A stretch of 64,000 nucleotides of DNA, from positions 502,734 through 566,733 of the forward strand of contig NZ_OMPU01000006.1 in the NCBI RefSeq assembly GCF_900313065.1, given 5' to 3'. The notes beneath the pieces were generated by a model. The model saw nothing but the letters and a program-made list of their open reading frames with translations, was not told the DNA's origin and did no database searches. The DNA is from Kiloniella sp. EL199. Lineage in GTDB: Bacteria > Pseudomonadota > Alphaproteobacteria > Kiloniellales > Kiloniellaceae. The translations under genes were made by a program, and so were the position numbers. This document shows, one piece after another, positions 32,027 through 42,434 of this stretch; position 1 is the stretch's first letter, and each line of letters starts with the position of its first letter.

Positions 32027-34429
32027 GTGCCAGATTTGCGACGGGAAAAGGAGGCATTTCGTGGGGGAAACAGGGAAGTGTCACCTACCATCTGGATCGC
32101 TATTTGTAGTTTTTTAGCGTTGATCATATTTTTTCTTGGCTTCGTTATCTGGCGGTACAGAAAAACACTTGCCTTGCGTCAGTATGCTTTTGCTGCAGTT
32201 CCCCGTCCTCGACAAATTGTGGACCCTAACGGAAAATGCCTTTTTGCAAATCCTGCGTTTGAAGATTTCTTTGGCGGAGACTTAAGAGCCGTTCCCGACT
32301 TGATTCTTGATGAGAGTAATGGAAATGAAGAGATCGGCCGTAAACTGGAAACCCTTCAGCTAAATGCAAAAAACGGTGTTTCTGGACATGTTGAGATTGA
32401 GATACCGGGGGCGGGACCCGGATATAATGATGTACAGTGGCGTCATGTCGCGGCCTATCCTTTGCCAAACCGTCCTGGGTACGTATTCTGGTTTGTTGAT
32501 GACATTACAATGCGTCGACAGATGGAGAAGGTCATTAATGATCAACAACAACGTTTTGTTGATCTTTTGGAAAATGCACCGATCGGTTTCTTCTCTGTAG
32601 ATGCGGATGGCGCGTTTCTTTTTGCGAATCAAACATTAACAGACTGGCTGGGTTATTCATCGTCTGAGTTGGAAAGTGGGCAAACAAAGCTTCATGATAT
32701 TGTGGCTGATGCATCCTTGGATGAAGTTCCGGCCTATCATCCCTTTGAAGATGTCGAGAGTCGATCAGGAGAGGTTTTCCTCAAAACTGCGGATGGGGAG
32801 AAACGCATTCTTGCTGTTATCAGTCAGCACATCGCCGAAGGTGGTGGTGATAAAGGCTTTAGAACAAGGTCTGTTGTGCGAAACCTGACACTTGAACGGG
32901 AGATGGCAACAGCACTGGAACAGTCCGAAAAGCGATTCCGCAAGTTTTTTAACGAAGCCCCGGTTGGTATTGTCTTGCTGAATGAACGGGGCGTTATTAC
33001 GGAAAATAACAGAGCATTCCAAGAACTTTTGGCGACAGCAGGAGAAGTTAAGGGCAAACCCCTTCTTTCCTTGATTGGTGATCAGGAAAGAGAAGGCGTG
33101 CGAGAGGCTTTGGTTTCAGCAACGACCTATGAACGCAAAGCCATGGAAGTGCATCTCACGGGAAATGCAGATATTGTCTGTAATATGAACGTGACGCATG
33201 TCGACGAAAACTCCGGACTGCCGAGTGGGTATATCCTGAATTTCACGGACACGACAGAACAGCGCAGTCTGGAAGCTCAGTTCGCGCAATCTCAAAAAAT
33301 GCAGGCGGTTGGGCAGTTGGCCGGGGGTATTGCACACGATTTTAATAATCTGCTGACAGCCATGATCGGGTTTTCTGATCTATTGCTTCTACGTCACCGT
33401 CCGGGGGATCAATCTTTTGCAGATATTATGCAGATTAAGCAAAACGCCAATCGCGCTGCAAACCTTGTTCGTCAATTATTGGCTTTTTCTCGTCAGCAAA
33501 CGCTCCAGCCCAGGCGTTTGAATGTAACGGATATTATTGCAGAGCTTGCTCACCTTTTGCGTCGCCTTATCGGGGAAACGATTGAATTGCGTATTACGCA
33601 TGGCCGGGATCTGGGAGATGTCAAGGCAGATCAGGGACAGTTAGAGCAGGTTATTATTAATCTTGCCGTGAACGCCCGTGATGCTATGGATCAAGGTGGT
33701 GTTTTGGAGATTATCACGTCGAATGTGATGGTTGATGCGCCATACAAGGTTAAAGGGGAAGAAATCCCCCCTGGTGATTATGTCTTGGTCAAGGTTCAAG
33801 ACACAGGACATGGCATTCCGACAGAAATTATTGACCGCATTTTTGATCCCTTTTTCTCGACAAAAGAGGTGGGAGCAGGCACTGGTCTTGGTCTATCAAC
33901 GGTCTATGGTATTGTTAAACAGTCTGGTGGGTTTGTTTTTGTTGATTCAACTGCAGATGAAGGAACGGTCTTCTCTTTGTTGTTGCCACACTTTCAGGAA
34001 GATGCGCAAGATCAGGAAGAGCTTGCAGCTGACGCACCGAAGGCACAGGATTTGACAGGTCGTGGCAATATTCTTTTGGTTGAAGATGAAGATGCCGTGC
34101 GATCTTTTAGTGCGCGGGCTTTGGAGAACAAAGGATATAAGGTGCTTGAAGCAAACTCAGGTGAAGCGGCACTTGAGATCCTTCAGCAAGACGGGGAAAC
34201 TATTGATTTGGTCATAACAGATGTTGTGATGCCAAAGATGGATGGCCCGACTTTAATCAAGAAGCTTTATGAAACACATCCGAGCTTAAAAGTTATTTTT
34301 ATTTCTGGTTACACGGAAGATTCTTTTCGGAAAACGCTGGATGTAGATTCTGCAATTGAATTCCTGCCAAAGCCTTTCAGTCTGAAGCAATTGGCGTCCA
34401 AGGTGAAGGACGTTCTTGCCGCACAGTGA
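32027..34429 (+). CDS. cckA: CckA-type hybrid histidine kinase
   Basis: An 800-residue hybrid kinase that, in alphaproteobacteria, phosphorylates CtrA through ChpT. It has one membrane helix (about 23-44) and three PAS-like segments (about 50-160, 180-290, 305-415). The HisKA motif AGGIAHDFNNLL carries the phospho-histidine H437. A HATPase domain (NLAVNARDAM, DTGHGIP, GTGLGLSTVYGIV) and a C-terminal receiver with D732 in ITDVVMPKMDG follow. The ending EFLPKPFSLKQLASKVKDVL is characteristic of CckA. The GTG start at 32027 is uncertain: the strong AAGGAGG lies 20 bases inside the frame. Confidence 0.88.
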   Translation: MPDLRREKEAFRGGNREVSPTIWIAICSFLALIIFFLGFVIWRYRKTLALRQYAFAAVPRPRQIVDPNGKCLFANPAFEDFFGGDLRAVPDLILDESNGNEEIGRKLETLQLNAKNGVSGHVEIEIPGAGPGYNDVQWRHVAAYPLPNRPGYVFWFVDDITMRRQMEKVINDQQQRFVDLLENAPIGFFSVDADGAFLFANQTLTDWLGYSSSELESGQTKLHDIVADASLDEVPAYHPFEDVESRSGEVFLKTADGEKRILAVISQHIAEGGGDKGFRTRSVVRNLTLEREMATALEQSEKRFRKFFNEAPVGIVLLNERGVITENNRAFQELLATAGEVKGKPLLSLIGDQEREGVREALVSATTYERKAMEVHLTGNADIVCNMNVTHVDENSGLPSGYILNFTDTTEQRSLEAQFAQSQKMQAVGQLAGGIAHDFNNLLTAMIGFSDLLLLRHRPGDQSFADIMQIKQNANRAANLVRQLLAFSRQQTLQPRRLNVTDIIAELAHLLRRLIGETIELRITHGRDLGDVKADQGQLEQVIINLAVNARDAMDQGGVLEIITSNVMVDAPYKVKGEEIPPGDYVLVKVQDTGHGIPTEIIDRIFDPFFSTKEVGAGTGLGLSTVYGIVKQSGGFVFVDSTADEGTVFSLLLPHFQEDAQDQEELAADAPKAQDLTGRGNILLVEDEDAVRSFSARALENKGYKVLEANSGEAALEILQQDGETIDLVITDVVMPKMDGPTLIKKLYETHPSLKVIFISGYTEDSFRKTLDVDSAIEFLPKPFSLKQLASKVKDVLAAQ

Positions 34430-34524
34430 CGTTGCCTTGCGAGTTTACATTCAGGTGTATTTACTTAAATAACAATAATTTACGGTGAATGATTTGTAGA
34501 GCGTTTGCCTTTTTATATATACTT

Positions 34525-34539
34525 GTTCTCTTAATGTTC
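34525..34539 (+). promoter_or_regulatory. SOS (LexA) box of recA
   Basis: GTTC-TCTTAAT-GTTC is an exact match to the alphaproteobacterial LexA operator GTTC-N7-GTTC. It lies 83 bases before recA, within a plausible promoter (TATATA at 34515-34520). Confidence 0.85.
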
Positions 34540-34555
34540 TTTTTTATTGCGTATT

Positions 34556-34581
34556 GAGAACAAAAGGGGTACGTTGTTCTC
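34556..34581. repeat. inverted repeat in recA leader
   Basis: GAGAACAA (34556-34563) and TTGTTCTC (34574-34581) are perfect 8-base arms around 10 bases. The right arm repeats the GTTCTC half of the SOS box 49 bases upstream, and the left arm is its complement. It could be a second LexA contact or a leader hairpin. Confidence 0.6.
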
Positions 34582-34621
34582 GTTGCAGCAAGTGTGAGCC
34601 TGTGGGATAAGGGAGGCAACG

Positions 34622-35692
34622 ATGGCACAAAACGTCTTACAGTTAGTGGAGAATAGCACGGTGGACAAACAAAAGGCATTAGATGCAGCCCTGGGACAGA
34701 TTGAACGCGCTTTTGGTAAAGGCTCGGTTATGAAGTTGGGCGAAGGCACGACAGTAGAGACCGAAGTTATTTCCACAGGATCTTTGGGATTGGATATTGG
34801 CCTTGGTATTGGTGGCTTGCCGCGTGGACGTATTGTCGAAGTTTACGGCCCGGAATCATCCGGTAAAACAACTTTGGCTTTGCATGTTGTTGCCGAAGCG
34901 CAAAAAGCGGGTGGCACATGTGCTTTTATTGATGCCGAGCATGCTCTTGATCCTGCCTATGCAAACAAGCTTGGTGTTGACGTAAACGAGTTGTTGATCT
35001 CTCAGCCAGATGCTGGAGAACAGGCATTGGAAATTACAGATACATTGGTGCGTTCAGGTGCACTGGATGTGTTGGTTGTGGATTCCGTGGCTGCCTTGGT
35101 TCCCAAGGCTGAACTTGAAGGCGATATGGGGGACTCTCTTCCTGGTTTGCAGGCTCGTTTGATGAGCCAGGCGATGCGTAAATTGACGAGCTCAATTTCC
35201 AAATCCCGTACATTGGTGATCTTTATCAATCAGATCCGCATGAAAATCGGGGTGATGTTTGGCAATCCGGAAACAACAACAGGTGGTAACGCCCTTAAAT
35301 TCTATTCTTCTGTGCGTCTGGACATTCGTCGTATTGGCGCGATTAAAGATCGCGAAAATATTACCGGTAATCAAACCCGGGTGAAAGTTGTTAAGAATAA
35401 AATGGCCCCTCCATTCCGCGTGATTGAATTTGATATCATGTACGGTGAAGGTATTTCCAAAACAGGTGAAATGCTGGATCTCGGGGTTCAGGCCGGTGTT
35501 GTTGAAAAAGCGGGTGCCTGGTTCTCTTGTGATGGTCAACGCATTGGTCAAGGACGTGAAAATGCCAAAAAATTCCTGATGGAAAACCCTGAAGTAGCTG
35601 CAAAAATTGAAACGGCTGTCCGTAAAAATGCGGGAATTGTTGCGAATGCAATGCTTGAAGGAAAAGAAGAAGATGAAACGGAAGACGCTTAA
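34622..35692 (+). CDS. recA: recombinase RecA
   Basis: A 356-residue RecA: Walker [10 protein letters not shown] (about 77-85), [21 protein letters not shown], the DNA-binding loop [17 protein letters not shown] and a typical acidic C-terminal tail ([11 protein letters not shown]). It mediates homologous recombination and LexA cleavage. GGGAGG precedes ATG 34622. The upstream SOS box and the downstream terminator mark it as a single-gene unit; alaS follows on the same strand after the opposing IalB-family gene. Confidence 0.98.
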   Translation: MAQNVLQLVENSTVDKQKALDAALGQIERAFGKGSVMKLGEGTTVETEVISTGSLGLDIGLGIGGLPRGRIVEVYGPESSGKTTLALHVVAEAQKAGGTCAFIDAEHALDPAYANKLGVDVNELLISQPDAGEQALEITDTLVRSGALDVLVVDSVAALVPKAELEGDMGDSLPGLQARLMSQAMRKLTSSISKSRTLVIFINQIRMKIGVMFGNPETTTGGNALKFYSSVRLDIRRIGAIKDRENITGNQTRVKVVKNKMAPPFRVIEFDIMYGEGISKTGEMLDLGVQAGVVEKAGAWFSCDGQRIGQGRENAKKFLMENPEVAAKIETAVRKNAGIVANAMLEGKEEDETEDA

Positions 35693-35714
35693 TAGTCTTC
35701 TCTTTTAAGAATAT

Positions 35715-35743
35715 AAAAGGAGCCGTTTTACGGCTCCTTTTTT
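35715..35743 (+). terminator. terminator after recA
   Basis: AAAAGGAGCCG (35715-35725) pairs perfectly with CGGCTCCTTTT (35731-35741) around TTTTA, and a T run follows. Confidence 0.93.
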
Positions 35744-35768
35744 GCATGATTTTAATTTGAATATGGAA

Positions 35769-36296
35769 TCATGGATTAGTGACTCGTCCAAAAGCTTTTG
35801 TGAAACCTTTAAGAGAAAAGGGGATAGCAACTTTTTTATTTATTGCATCAGAGATAATGATGCGACCTTCATTTCCTTTTTTAAAGCTATCGAGAAGTTC
35901 TTCATCAAAACTTAACTCTGATTGGCATCCTGAATGGATGCATCGAATGAAGGGGTATTGCCGATCTATTTTATCTCCTACCTGAATCCTGAAACCTTCG
36001 GGTAATCTAATTCCCAATGGTAAGGTCACAATCATGATCACATTTGAAGGATTTGTATTTGGTCTGCCAATGTTTATTTCCAAAGCTGGTTTAGAGCTGT
36101 TTCCGAGGAGTATTTGGTGCTTTATATGACAACTCAGAGGCTCGTTAACAGTGCATAATGCTGACCAATCTCCAAAACGTTCTGTTGATCTTTGTGGCGG
36201 TTGTTGCTGTGCTGTTGCAATTGAAGACATTGCAATGAGAAACAGACTACAACTCGCAACAAATTTAAAAATATTTAGGAGATTTATAAAGGCCAT
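35769..36296 (-). CDS. invasion-associated locus B (IalB) family protein
   Basis: The 175-residue protein has a Sec signal peptide (hydrophobic 11-27, cleavage near ATA-QQ at 29). RFGDWSALCTVNEPLSCHIKHQIL shows the paired cysteines of the IalB family, and IRCIHSGCQSELSFDEELLDSFKKG follows, with four cysteines in all. IalB proteins are periplasmic or outer-membrane-associated; in Bartonella one member aids red-cell invasion, but most occur in free-living alphaproteobacteria with unknown function. It is convergent with recA; the terminator between them may serve both. Confidence 0.85.
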   Translation of the reverse strand: MAFINLLNIFKFVASCSLFLIAMSSIATAQQQPPQRSTERFGDWSALCTVNEPLSCHIKHQILLGNSSKPALEINIGRPNTNPSNVIMIVTLPLGIRLPEGFRIQVGDKIDRQYPFIRCIHSGCQSELSFDEELLDSFKKGNEGRIIISDAINKKVAIPFSLKGFTKAFGRVTNP

Positions 36297-36557
36297 GATT
36301 TCAAGCTTGTCAGTTTAGTAAATAGATGGACGTGAACGTTGATTTATAAGATATGGCTTCTAGCTATATCGAATAATCGTGGAAAATTAAAGGCAAGTTA
36401 TCACAAGCGCTGTGTTAAGGGTGGGGCGGGTAAATCGTAATGCTGTAAGCGAAGTCTAGACAGAGCCTTGGCAGCACGTTAAAACCGCAGATAAGATTTC
36501 CCGTATTCTGTTGTGAAAAGAATGCGTCCTGTCCAAGTTTTAGGGTAAGTGATTAAA

Positions 36558-39212
36558 ATGATTACCGGTAATGAGATCCGTAGGGTCTTTCTCGACTATT
36601 TTGCAAAACATGGTCATCAAACCGTAGAATCTTCGCCGCTGGTGCCGCGAAATGACCCGACGTTGATGTTTACCAATGCGGGGATGGTGCAATTTAAAAA
36701 CGTTTTTACTGGTAACGAAACACGTCCCTATAACCGAGCGGCAACCTCGCAGAAATGTGTACGTGCAGGTGGTAAGCATAACGATCTGGAAAACGTCGGC
36801 TATACAGCAAGGCATCACACATTCTTTGAAATGATGGGAAACTTTTCCTTTGGAGATTATTTCAAGGATGTGGCTATTGAACATGCCTGGAACCTGATCA
36901 CAAAAGAATATGGTGTTCCAGAAGAGAAGCTATTGGTTACAGTCTATTCCAAAGACGAAGAAGCTGCTGCTCTCTGGCGTAAAATTGCTGGCCTTAGTGA
37001 TGATCGTATCATCCGGATTTCCACGAGTGATAATTTCTGGTCAATGGGGCCGACGGGACCTTGTGGACCTTGTTCCGAAATTTTTTACGATCACGGAGAT
37101 CATATCTTTGGGGGTCCTCCGGGAAGTCCGGATGAAGATGGCGACAGATTTATTGAAATCTGGAATCTCGTGTTTATGCAATATGAGCAAATTGATGCAC
37201 AGACACGGGTCGACCTGCCCAAGCCATCAATTGACACCGGAATGGGCCTGGAGCGTATTACCGCAGTGCTTCAAGGAAAACACGATAACTACGATGTTGA
37301 TTTGCTTCGCACGATCATTGAAGCTTCAGCACACGAAACAGGTGTTGATGCAGACGGGGATCATGCGGTTTCTCACCGTGTTATTGCCGATCATCTTCGT
37401 TCGACTGCATTCTTGATTGCTGATGGTGTTTTACCGTCTAACGAAGGACGTGGTTATGTTCTGCGTCGTATTATGCGACGTGCCATGCGCCATGTTCACA
37501 AACTTGGTGTGAAAGATCCGGCGATTTACAAGCTGGTTCCTTCTTTGGTGGGGATGATGGGAACTGCCTTCCCAGAGTTGTCTCGTGCTGAAGCTCTCAT
37601 CACGGAAACTCTCAAACTGGAAGAAAATCGGTTCGGCCAAACACTGGATCGCGGTATGAAATTACTTTCAGCGGAAACGGACAAGTTGGGCGACAAGGGA
37701 ACGCTTAATGGTGAAGTTGCCTTTAAGCTTTATGATACCTATGGCTTCCCGCTTGATTTGACGCAAGATGTTTTGCGTGGGCAGGGACAATCTGTTGATA
37801 CTGAAGGTTTCAATGCAGCCATGGAACAGCAGCGTGCTGCTGCGCGTAAAGCATGGAGTGGGTCCGGAGATGCAGCAACGGAAAAAGTTTGGTTTGAAAT
37901 CCAAGAACGTGTCGGAGGGACAGAATTTCTTGGCTACGATACCGAGACAGCCGAAGGTCAAATTCTGGCAATTTTGAAAGACGGAGACGAAGTTTCTGCT
38001 GCAAAGGCTGGTGATCAGGTGATGATTATCACCAATCAGACGCCATTTTACGGCGAAAGTGGTGGTCAACAAGGCGATCATGGTTTGTTGTTCTCAGCCG
38101 AAGGTGCAGAAGTTACGGTTAAGGATACGCAAAAAAAGCTAGGCAATTTGTTTGTTCATATAGGTGAAGTTACCCGTGGTGAGATCGCGGTTGATCTTGC
38201 ACTGGAAATGAAGGTCGATGTGTCTCGTCGATCTGCTCTGCGTGCCCATCACTCTGCCACACATCTGTTGCACGAAGCCCTTCGTCGGCGTTTGGGAACA
38301 CATGTAACCCAAAAAGGCTCTTTGGTGGCGAAGGAACGTCTTCGTTTTGACATCAGTCAGCCAAAACCTTTGGAAGCAGATGATATTGTGGCTGTTGAAC
38401 GTGAGGTAAATGAATACATTCGTCGCAATGATCCGGTTATAACGCGTTTGATGACTCCGGATGAGGCAATCAAAGAAGGGGCGATGGCTCTCTTTGGTGA
38501 GAAGTACGGAGAAGAAGTCCGCGTTGTCTCCATGGGCGGCTCAGATAGCTCTACGGGAAGCGGCTATTATTCGACAGAGTTGTGTGGTGGCACCCATGTC
38601 AGAAGAACCGGAGATATCGGTTTCTTTAAGATTGTGTCCGAAGCGGCACTTGCTTCTGGCGTTCGTCGTGTTGAAGCTGTTACAGGCCAAGCTGCACTGG
38701 AATACGTATCGGTACAGGAAAATCAACTGGCAGCAGCAGCAGCGGCAATGAAGGCATCGCCTGCTGAGTTGGAAGCAAGGGTTACATCGCTTCTGGAAGA
38801 AAGAAAACGACTGGAGCGTGATTTGACTGATGCGCGTCGTAAACTGGCTGCTGGCGGTGGCGGTACAACTGGTGAGGCCGAATTCAAGGATGTAAACGGG
38901 ATTAAAGTTGCTGCTCGGGTTCTCGAAGGTGTTTTACCAAAAGATCTGAAGCCAACGGCAGATGAATTGAAGAAACAGATCGGCACGGGCGTGATTGTTC
39001 TAATCGCAGATACCGATGGCAAAGCTTCTATTGTTGTTGCTGTGACGGATGATCTTACTGCCAAGATCTCAGCAGTTGACCTTGTTCGTGCTGGTTCCGC
39101 AGCACTTGGTGGAAAGGGCGGCGGTGGGCGCCCGGATATGGCACAGGCAGGTGGTCCAGATGCTTCGAAAGCCCAAGAGGCAATCGAGGCAATCGAAGCT
39201 TTGCTTGGCTGA
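36558..39212 (+). CDS. alaS: alanine-tRNA ligase
   Basis: An 884-residue alanyl-tRNA synthetase. The N-terminal class II core ([42 protein letters not shown]) is followed by the editing domain with zinc ligands H565 and H569 (HSATH) and C676/H680 (CGGTH). The C-terminal oligomerisation domain has the G-rich [17 protein letters not shown] use ATG 36558 because homologues begin at this point; a GTG at 36549 adds three residues. The recA-alaS neighbourhood is common in alphaproteobacteria. Confidence 0.97.
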   Translation: MITGNEIRRVFLDYFAKHGHQTVESSPLVPRNDPTLMFTNAGMVQFKNVFTGNETRPYNRAATSQKCVRAGGKHNDLENVGYTARHHTFFEMMGNFSFGDYFKDVAIEHAWNLITKEYGVPEEKLLVTVYSKDEEAAALWRKIAGLSDDRIIRISTSDNFWSMGPTGPCGPCSEIFYDHGDHIFGGPPGSPDEDGDRFIEIWNLVFMQYEQIDAQTRVDLPKPSIDTGMGLERITAVLQGKHDNYDVDLLRTIIEASAHETGVDADGDHAVSHRVIADHLRSTAFLIADGVLPSNEGRGYVLRRIMRRAMRHVHKLGVKDPAIYKLVPSLVGMMGTAFPELSRAEALITETLKLEENRFGQTLDRGMKLLSAETDKLGDKGTLNGEVAFKLYDTYGFPLDLTQDVLRGQGQSVDTEGFNAAMEQQRAAARKAWSGSGDAATEKVWFEIQERVGGTEFLGYDTETAEGQILAILKDGDEVSAAKAGDQVMIITNQTPFYGESGGQQGDHGLLFSAEGAEVTVKDTQKKLGNLFVHIGEVTRGEIAVDLALEMKVDVSRRSALRAHHSATHLLHEALRRRLGTHVTQKGSLVAKERLRFDISQPKPLEADDIVAVEREVNEYIRRNDPVITRLMTPDEAIKEGAMALFGEKYGEEVRVVSMGGSDSSTGSGYYSTELCGGTHVRRTGDIGFFKIVSEAALASGVRRVEAVTGQAALEYVSVQENQLAAAAAAMKASPAELEARVTSLLEERKRLERDLTDARRKLAAGGGGTTGEAEFKDVNGIKVAARVLEGVLPKDLKPTADELKKQIGTGVIVLIADTDGKASIVVAVTDDLTAKISAVDLVRAGSAALGGKGGGGRPDMAQAGGPDASKAQEAIEAIEALLG

Positions 39213-39232
39213 TTAACATTTGATCAAAGATA

Positions 39233-39269
39233 AAAAGCTCCGCGTTTATGAAAACTGCGGAGCTTTTTT
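39233..39269. terminator. terminator after alaS
   Basis: AAAAGCTCCGC (39233-39243) and GCGGAGCTTTT (39257-39267) are perfect 11-base arms with T-runs on both strands. It can end both alaS and the convergent MFS gene. Confidence 0.93.
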
Positions 39270-39291
39270 GTGAAGGTGATATTTTCAAGAA

Positions 39292-40497
39292 TTATCTTTT
39301 ACCGTTGGCAAGTTTTCGTGCGTCGGGGTGCTTTCGTAATTTTGTCATGGCCCAAACGCCAAGGAACGGACCAATGGCCAGGGGCGCAAAAGCATAGTGC
39401 CAACTCAAAAGATCAACAGCGTATGGCATCAAGTGAATAGTTATTAGGGTGAGTGTAAAGCCTAATGACGTTTGTAATGTTAGCATTGTTCCGACAATTC
39501 CAGGCGGGGATAGTTCAGCGACGGATGCTGAAAATTGAGCAGAATCAGCAATGATGCTGATGCCCCACAAAATACAAAGTAATGTCAGCCACAGAGGTGA
39601 CGCGCCAAATAGAAAACCTACTGACAAGGCACAGATACCACTCGTCAACATTGCGATGATGGTTAAGGTGGTCCTGCCAAGTTTATCTGCGAGATAACCA
39701 GCTGCCAAACAGCCAATGGCACCCGCGGCCATTGTTGCAAAGGTTGCCAGCTTGGCAAAATCATTTGCTTCGGAGCTTTGCATAGATAGCGAAAAGCTGG
39801 CTGTCAGGAATATGCCAATCCAGGCCCACATAGCGTACAGTTCCCACATATGTCCCAGATAGCCAAGATTTGCCAGACGGACAGATTTGATTTTCCAGGC
39901 AGAGAGAATGTGGAGGGGGTGAAACTTCGGTGCCTTTGTATAAGCAGGGCCTATTTTAAAAAAGAGGATACCGATAGCTGCAGCAATGGCACAAATAGAT
40001 GCCGTTGCAATTGTAAAGCGCCAGTCAATGCCACCGATTGCGTTAAAAAAGTGTGGAGAAGCCGACCCCAGAGTTAGAGCGCCGACCAGAATACCAACAA
40101 GCAGTCCCATGTCACCTTTTGCCCACGTTGCAGCCATTCGCATGCCCACTGGATATATACCAGCCATGCAAACGCCGGTGATAAAACGAAGTATGGGGAC
40201 AATCACATCGGTTGGTTCAATGACGAGTAACAGGGCGTTGGCTATAGCTGCAATGATCGCTGAACTTAGGAAAAATAATTTCGGTGGCAAGCGATCCGCA
40301 AATCCGAACAGTGCAGAGGACAGACTACCGATAACAAAGCCAATCTGAACGGTCGAGGTAAACAGGGCTTGTTGGAAAGAGTTCAGGCCGTACTCAGAGA
40401 TAAGGGATGGCAAAACTGCTGAGGCCGAGAACCAGAGTGCCATAGCTGCGACCTGACAAAGCGCCAGTATACTCAAAGAAAGCCATTTATCATACAT
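39292..40497 (-). CDS. MFS transporter
   Basis: A 401-residue protein with about twelve hydrophobic helices. The conserved loop 2-3 is LFGFADRLPPKLFF, and helices 4-5 read FITGVCMAGIYPVGMRMAATW. The second half has the matching LAAGYLADKLGRTTL. The CMAGIYPVGM-type helix is seen in the nitrate/cyanate/sugar-like MFS branches, but the substrate cannot be assigned. No linked enzyme gene gives a clue. Confidence 0.85.
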   Translation of the reverse strand: MYDKWLSLSILALCQVAAMALWFSASAVLPSLISEYGLNSFQQALFTSTVQIGFVIGSLSSALFGFADRLPPKLFFLSSAIIAAIANALLLVIEPTDVIVPILRFITGVCMAGIYPVGMRMAATWAKGDMGLLVGILVGALTLGSASPHFFNAIGGIDWRFTIATASICAIAAAIGILFFKIGPAYTKAPKFHPLHILSAWKIKSVRLANLGYLGHMWELYAMWAWIGIFLTASFSLSMQSSEANDFAKLATFATMAAGAIGCLAAGYLADKLGRTTLTIIAMLTSGICALSVGFLFGASPLWLTLLCILWGISIIADSAQFSASVAELSPPGIVGTMLTLQTSLGFTLTLITIHLMPYAVDLLSWHYAFAPLAIGPFLGVWAMTKLRKHPDARKLANGKR

Positions 40498-40714
40498 AGA
40501 CGTCGTATTGCTCTGATGCGATGCAAGAAGAATGATTTACAAGGTATGGAGCAGATCAGGATTTGTCGAATAGGAATTTGATCTGAAAAATCACGATCTC
40601 GTGTTTAGATCAGATAGGGGGCGTTACTGAATATGATGTCTCAGTATGTATTCATTAAACGCTTCATTATTCATGAAGAGACTTGAATTTTGACAATCTC
40701 TAAATACAAACAAA

Positions 40715-40750
40715 AGAGGCAGAAAGATCATAACAAATCTTTCTGCCTCT
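40715..40750 (-). terminator. distal terminator after mscS
   Basis: Perfect 14-base arms AGAGGCAGAAAGAT (40715-40728) and ATCTTTCTGCCTCT (40737-40750). On the minus strand the hairpin is followed by TTTTGTTTG. Confidence 0.85.
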
Positions 40751-40758
40751 CAATGTAT

Positions 40759-40782
40759 AAGGCCGCATTTTTTTGCGGCCTT
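40759..40782 (-). terminator. proximal hairpin after mscS
   Basis: AAGGCCGCA (40759-40767) and TGCGGCCTT (40774-40782) with a poly-A/T loop form a stable stem just after the mscS stop. With the next hairpin it makes a tandem terminator; a T-run is lacking on the minus strand side, so alone it may be weak. Confidence 0.6.
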
Positions 40783-40808
40783 TCCTTGTTGTGCTGTATG
40801 CGCTGATA

Positions 40809-41657
40809 TCAAGTTTTTGCTTTTACGTCAGAGATAATATGTAAATCACGTTGTGGGAATGGGATAGAAATGCCTTCTTTGTCAAAGGCTTCTTTTATTG
40901 CCCGACGATTATCACTCAGCGCAGGCCAGTAATCACCGCTGTCAGTCCAATAGCGGATATTCAGATCTACAGAGCTTTCACCCAATCCATTGGTGATTAC
41001 CTGTGCGGCAGGATCTTTATGGATACGTGCGTCGCCAGAGAGAACGGCGAGTGCGACTTTCTCTGCTTTTGCAATGTCATCCCCATAGCCGATACCAATA
41101 GCCAGATCAGTCCGTCGTGTGTTGTTTCTGCTGTAATTCGTGACTGTTGCAGACCATAGCTTGGAATTGGGTACGGAAAGGTACAGACCATCAACTGTTG
41201 TCATATGTGTGATAAACAGGCTGATTTCTTCAACAGTACCTGAAATACCGTCTGCATCAACAAACTCACCAACTTTCAAGGGGCGGAGAAACAAAAGCAT
41301 GAAGCCGGCGGCAATATTTTGCATTGTCCCTTGCAAGGCAAGGCCGATGGCCAGACCGGCAGCACCAAGAACGGCTATGATGCTTGTGGTTTCAACACCA
41401 AAACGTGCCAGAACTGCAATGAGCACGAAAACCATAATCGTATAGCGGACGATCTTAACGATAACAGGCTTCAATGTTGAATCTATTTTGCCGGAATTGG
41501 TGAGTAGTTTGTCAGTATATTTCGCAATACGTCCTGCGATAAAAATACCGACAATAAGAATGGCCAGCGCAGCCAGAATTTCCAACGAGAAATCCAGCGC
41601 CGTCTGTGTCAGTTGCTCTACAAGCTGTGTATATTCTTCGGTGATTGTCACAACCAA
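40809..41657 (-). CDS. small-conductance mechanosensitive channel (MscS family)
   Basis: A 282-residue channel with three membrane helices in the first 120 residues. The pore helix is AAGLAIGLALQGTMQNIAAGFMLLFLRPLKVGEFVD (about 98-133), and the cytoplasmic beta domain contains VDGLYLSVPNSKLWSATVTNYSRN. It releases solutes on hypo-osmotic shock. The apparent TTG start at 41657 is only three bases after GAGGA; a GTG two codons later has better spacing and may be the true start. Confidence 0.9.
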   Translation of the reverse strand: MVVTITEEYTQLVEQLTQTALDFSLEILAALAILIVGIFIAGRIAKYTDKLLTNSGKIDSTLKPVIVKIVRYTIMVFVLIAVLARFGVETTSIIAVLGAAGLAIGLALQGTMQNIAAGFMLLFLRPLKVGEFVDADGISGTVEEISLFITHMTTVDGLYLSVPNSKLWSATVTNYSRNNTRRTDLAIGIGYGDDIAKAEKVALAVLSGDARIHKDPAAQVITNGLGESSVDLNIRYWTDSGDYWPALSDNRRAIKEAFDKEGISIPFPQRDLHIISDVKAKT

Positions 41658-41709
41658 AGTTCCTCTTTTTTAGGTTACAGGCTGTCCCCCGGATAAACCC
41701 TCATTGGAC

Positions 41710-41740
41710 AAAACCCCCGCTGCAGATAATACAGCGAGGG
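41710..41740 (-). terminator. terminator after cyclophilin gene
   Basis: On the minus strand CCCTCGCTG pairs with CAGCGGGGG (plus coordinates 41732-41740 and 41714-41722), with one G-U pair and a TTTT tail. Confidence 0.75.
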
Positions 41741-41813
41741 CTATAAAAAATCACCTAGTAATAATACCAACCTTATTCAACGTGATATTCGGTATGGAGA
41801 ATTCGTGATCAAA

Positions 41814-42305
41814 CTAGTCTATATCAGCAAGAACTTTAACTGATACCATACGATCAGGATCGTCAACAGCACCGCTACCCGGGGCACCTTTTTTTATACC
41901 ATCAACCAAATCCATACCATCCGTGACACGTCCCCAAACGGTGTATTGACCATTGAGTGATGGTGCACTGTCGAACATGATAAAGAACTGGCTGTCACCA
42001 GAATGCGGATTTTGCGCACGTGCCATACCTACGACACCACGAACAAATGGTTCCTGGGTAAATTCAGCCCGTAGCTTTTTGCCTGAACCGCTTGTGCCTG
42101 TTCCTGTTGGGTCACCTGTTTGAGCCATGAAGCCGTCAATAACACGGTGGAATACTATACCATCGTAAAAGCCTTCACGTGTGAGTTCTTTAATGCGTGC
42201 AACATGTGTCGGGGCCAGATCTGGTAGCATTTCAATCGTCACTTTTCCGGTTTCCAACTCGATAACGAGGGTGTTTTCCAGATCGGGTGTTGTTTCTTCT
42301 GTCAT
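41814..42305 (-). CDS. ppiB: cyclophilin-type peptidyl-prolyl isomerase (cytoplasmic)
   Basis: A 163-residue cyclophilin that speeds proline isomerisation. It shows the catalytic FHRVIDGFMAQTGDPTGTG, KKLRAEF, GMARAQNPHSGDSQFFIMFD and LNGQYTVWGRVTDGMDLVD. The active-site R is in FHRV and the Q in SQFFIM. It has no signal peptide. A closely related exported copy lies 187 bases upstream at 42493; the two are clear paralogues. Confidence 0.93.
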   Translation of the reverse strand: MTEETTPDLENTLVIELETGKVTIEMLPDLAPTHVARIKELTREGFYDGIVFHRVIDGFMAQTGDPTGTGTSGSGKKLRAEFTQEPFVRGVVGMARAQNPHSGDSQFFIMFDSAPSLNGQYTVWGRVTDGMDLVDGIKKGAPGSGAVDDPDRMVSVKVLADID

Positions 42306-42434
42306 GGCTTAGGCCTTAAATCAGTGTGATAAACTATCAGCAAAATAAGTATCGGAATGTGTTTTTGCAAGGCGGCATCTGTGAGAAGTCGGAAATTTTG
42401 GAAAGCTTCGTGTGATGGTTGTTTCCAAAAAAAG

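Larger units (their letters stand above)
40498..40808. other. MFS/mscS intergenic region (311 bases)
   Basis: No gene. The MFS-proximal half contains a nested inverted repeat at 40580-40611 (GATCT...AGATC outside CACGA-TC-TCGTG) that could be an operator. The mscS-proximal half holds two tandem hairpins described separately. Confidence 0.6.

Noticed and set aside
36297-36557. Structured leader or tRNA before alaS
   Set aside because: Only an imperfect GATATGGC/GCTATATC repeat is visible; there is no cloverleaf or known leader pattern.
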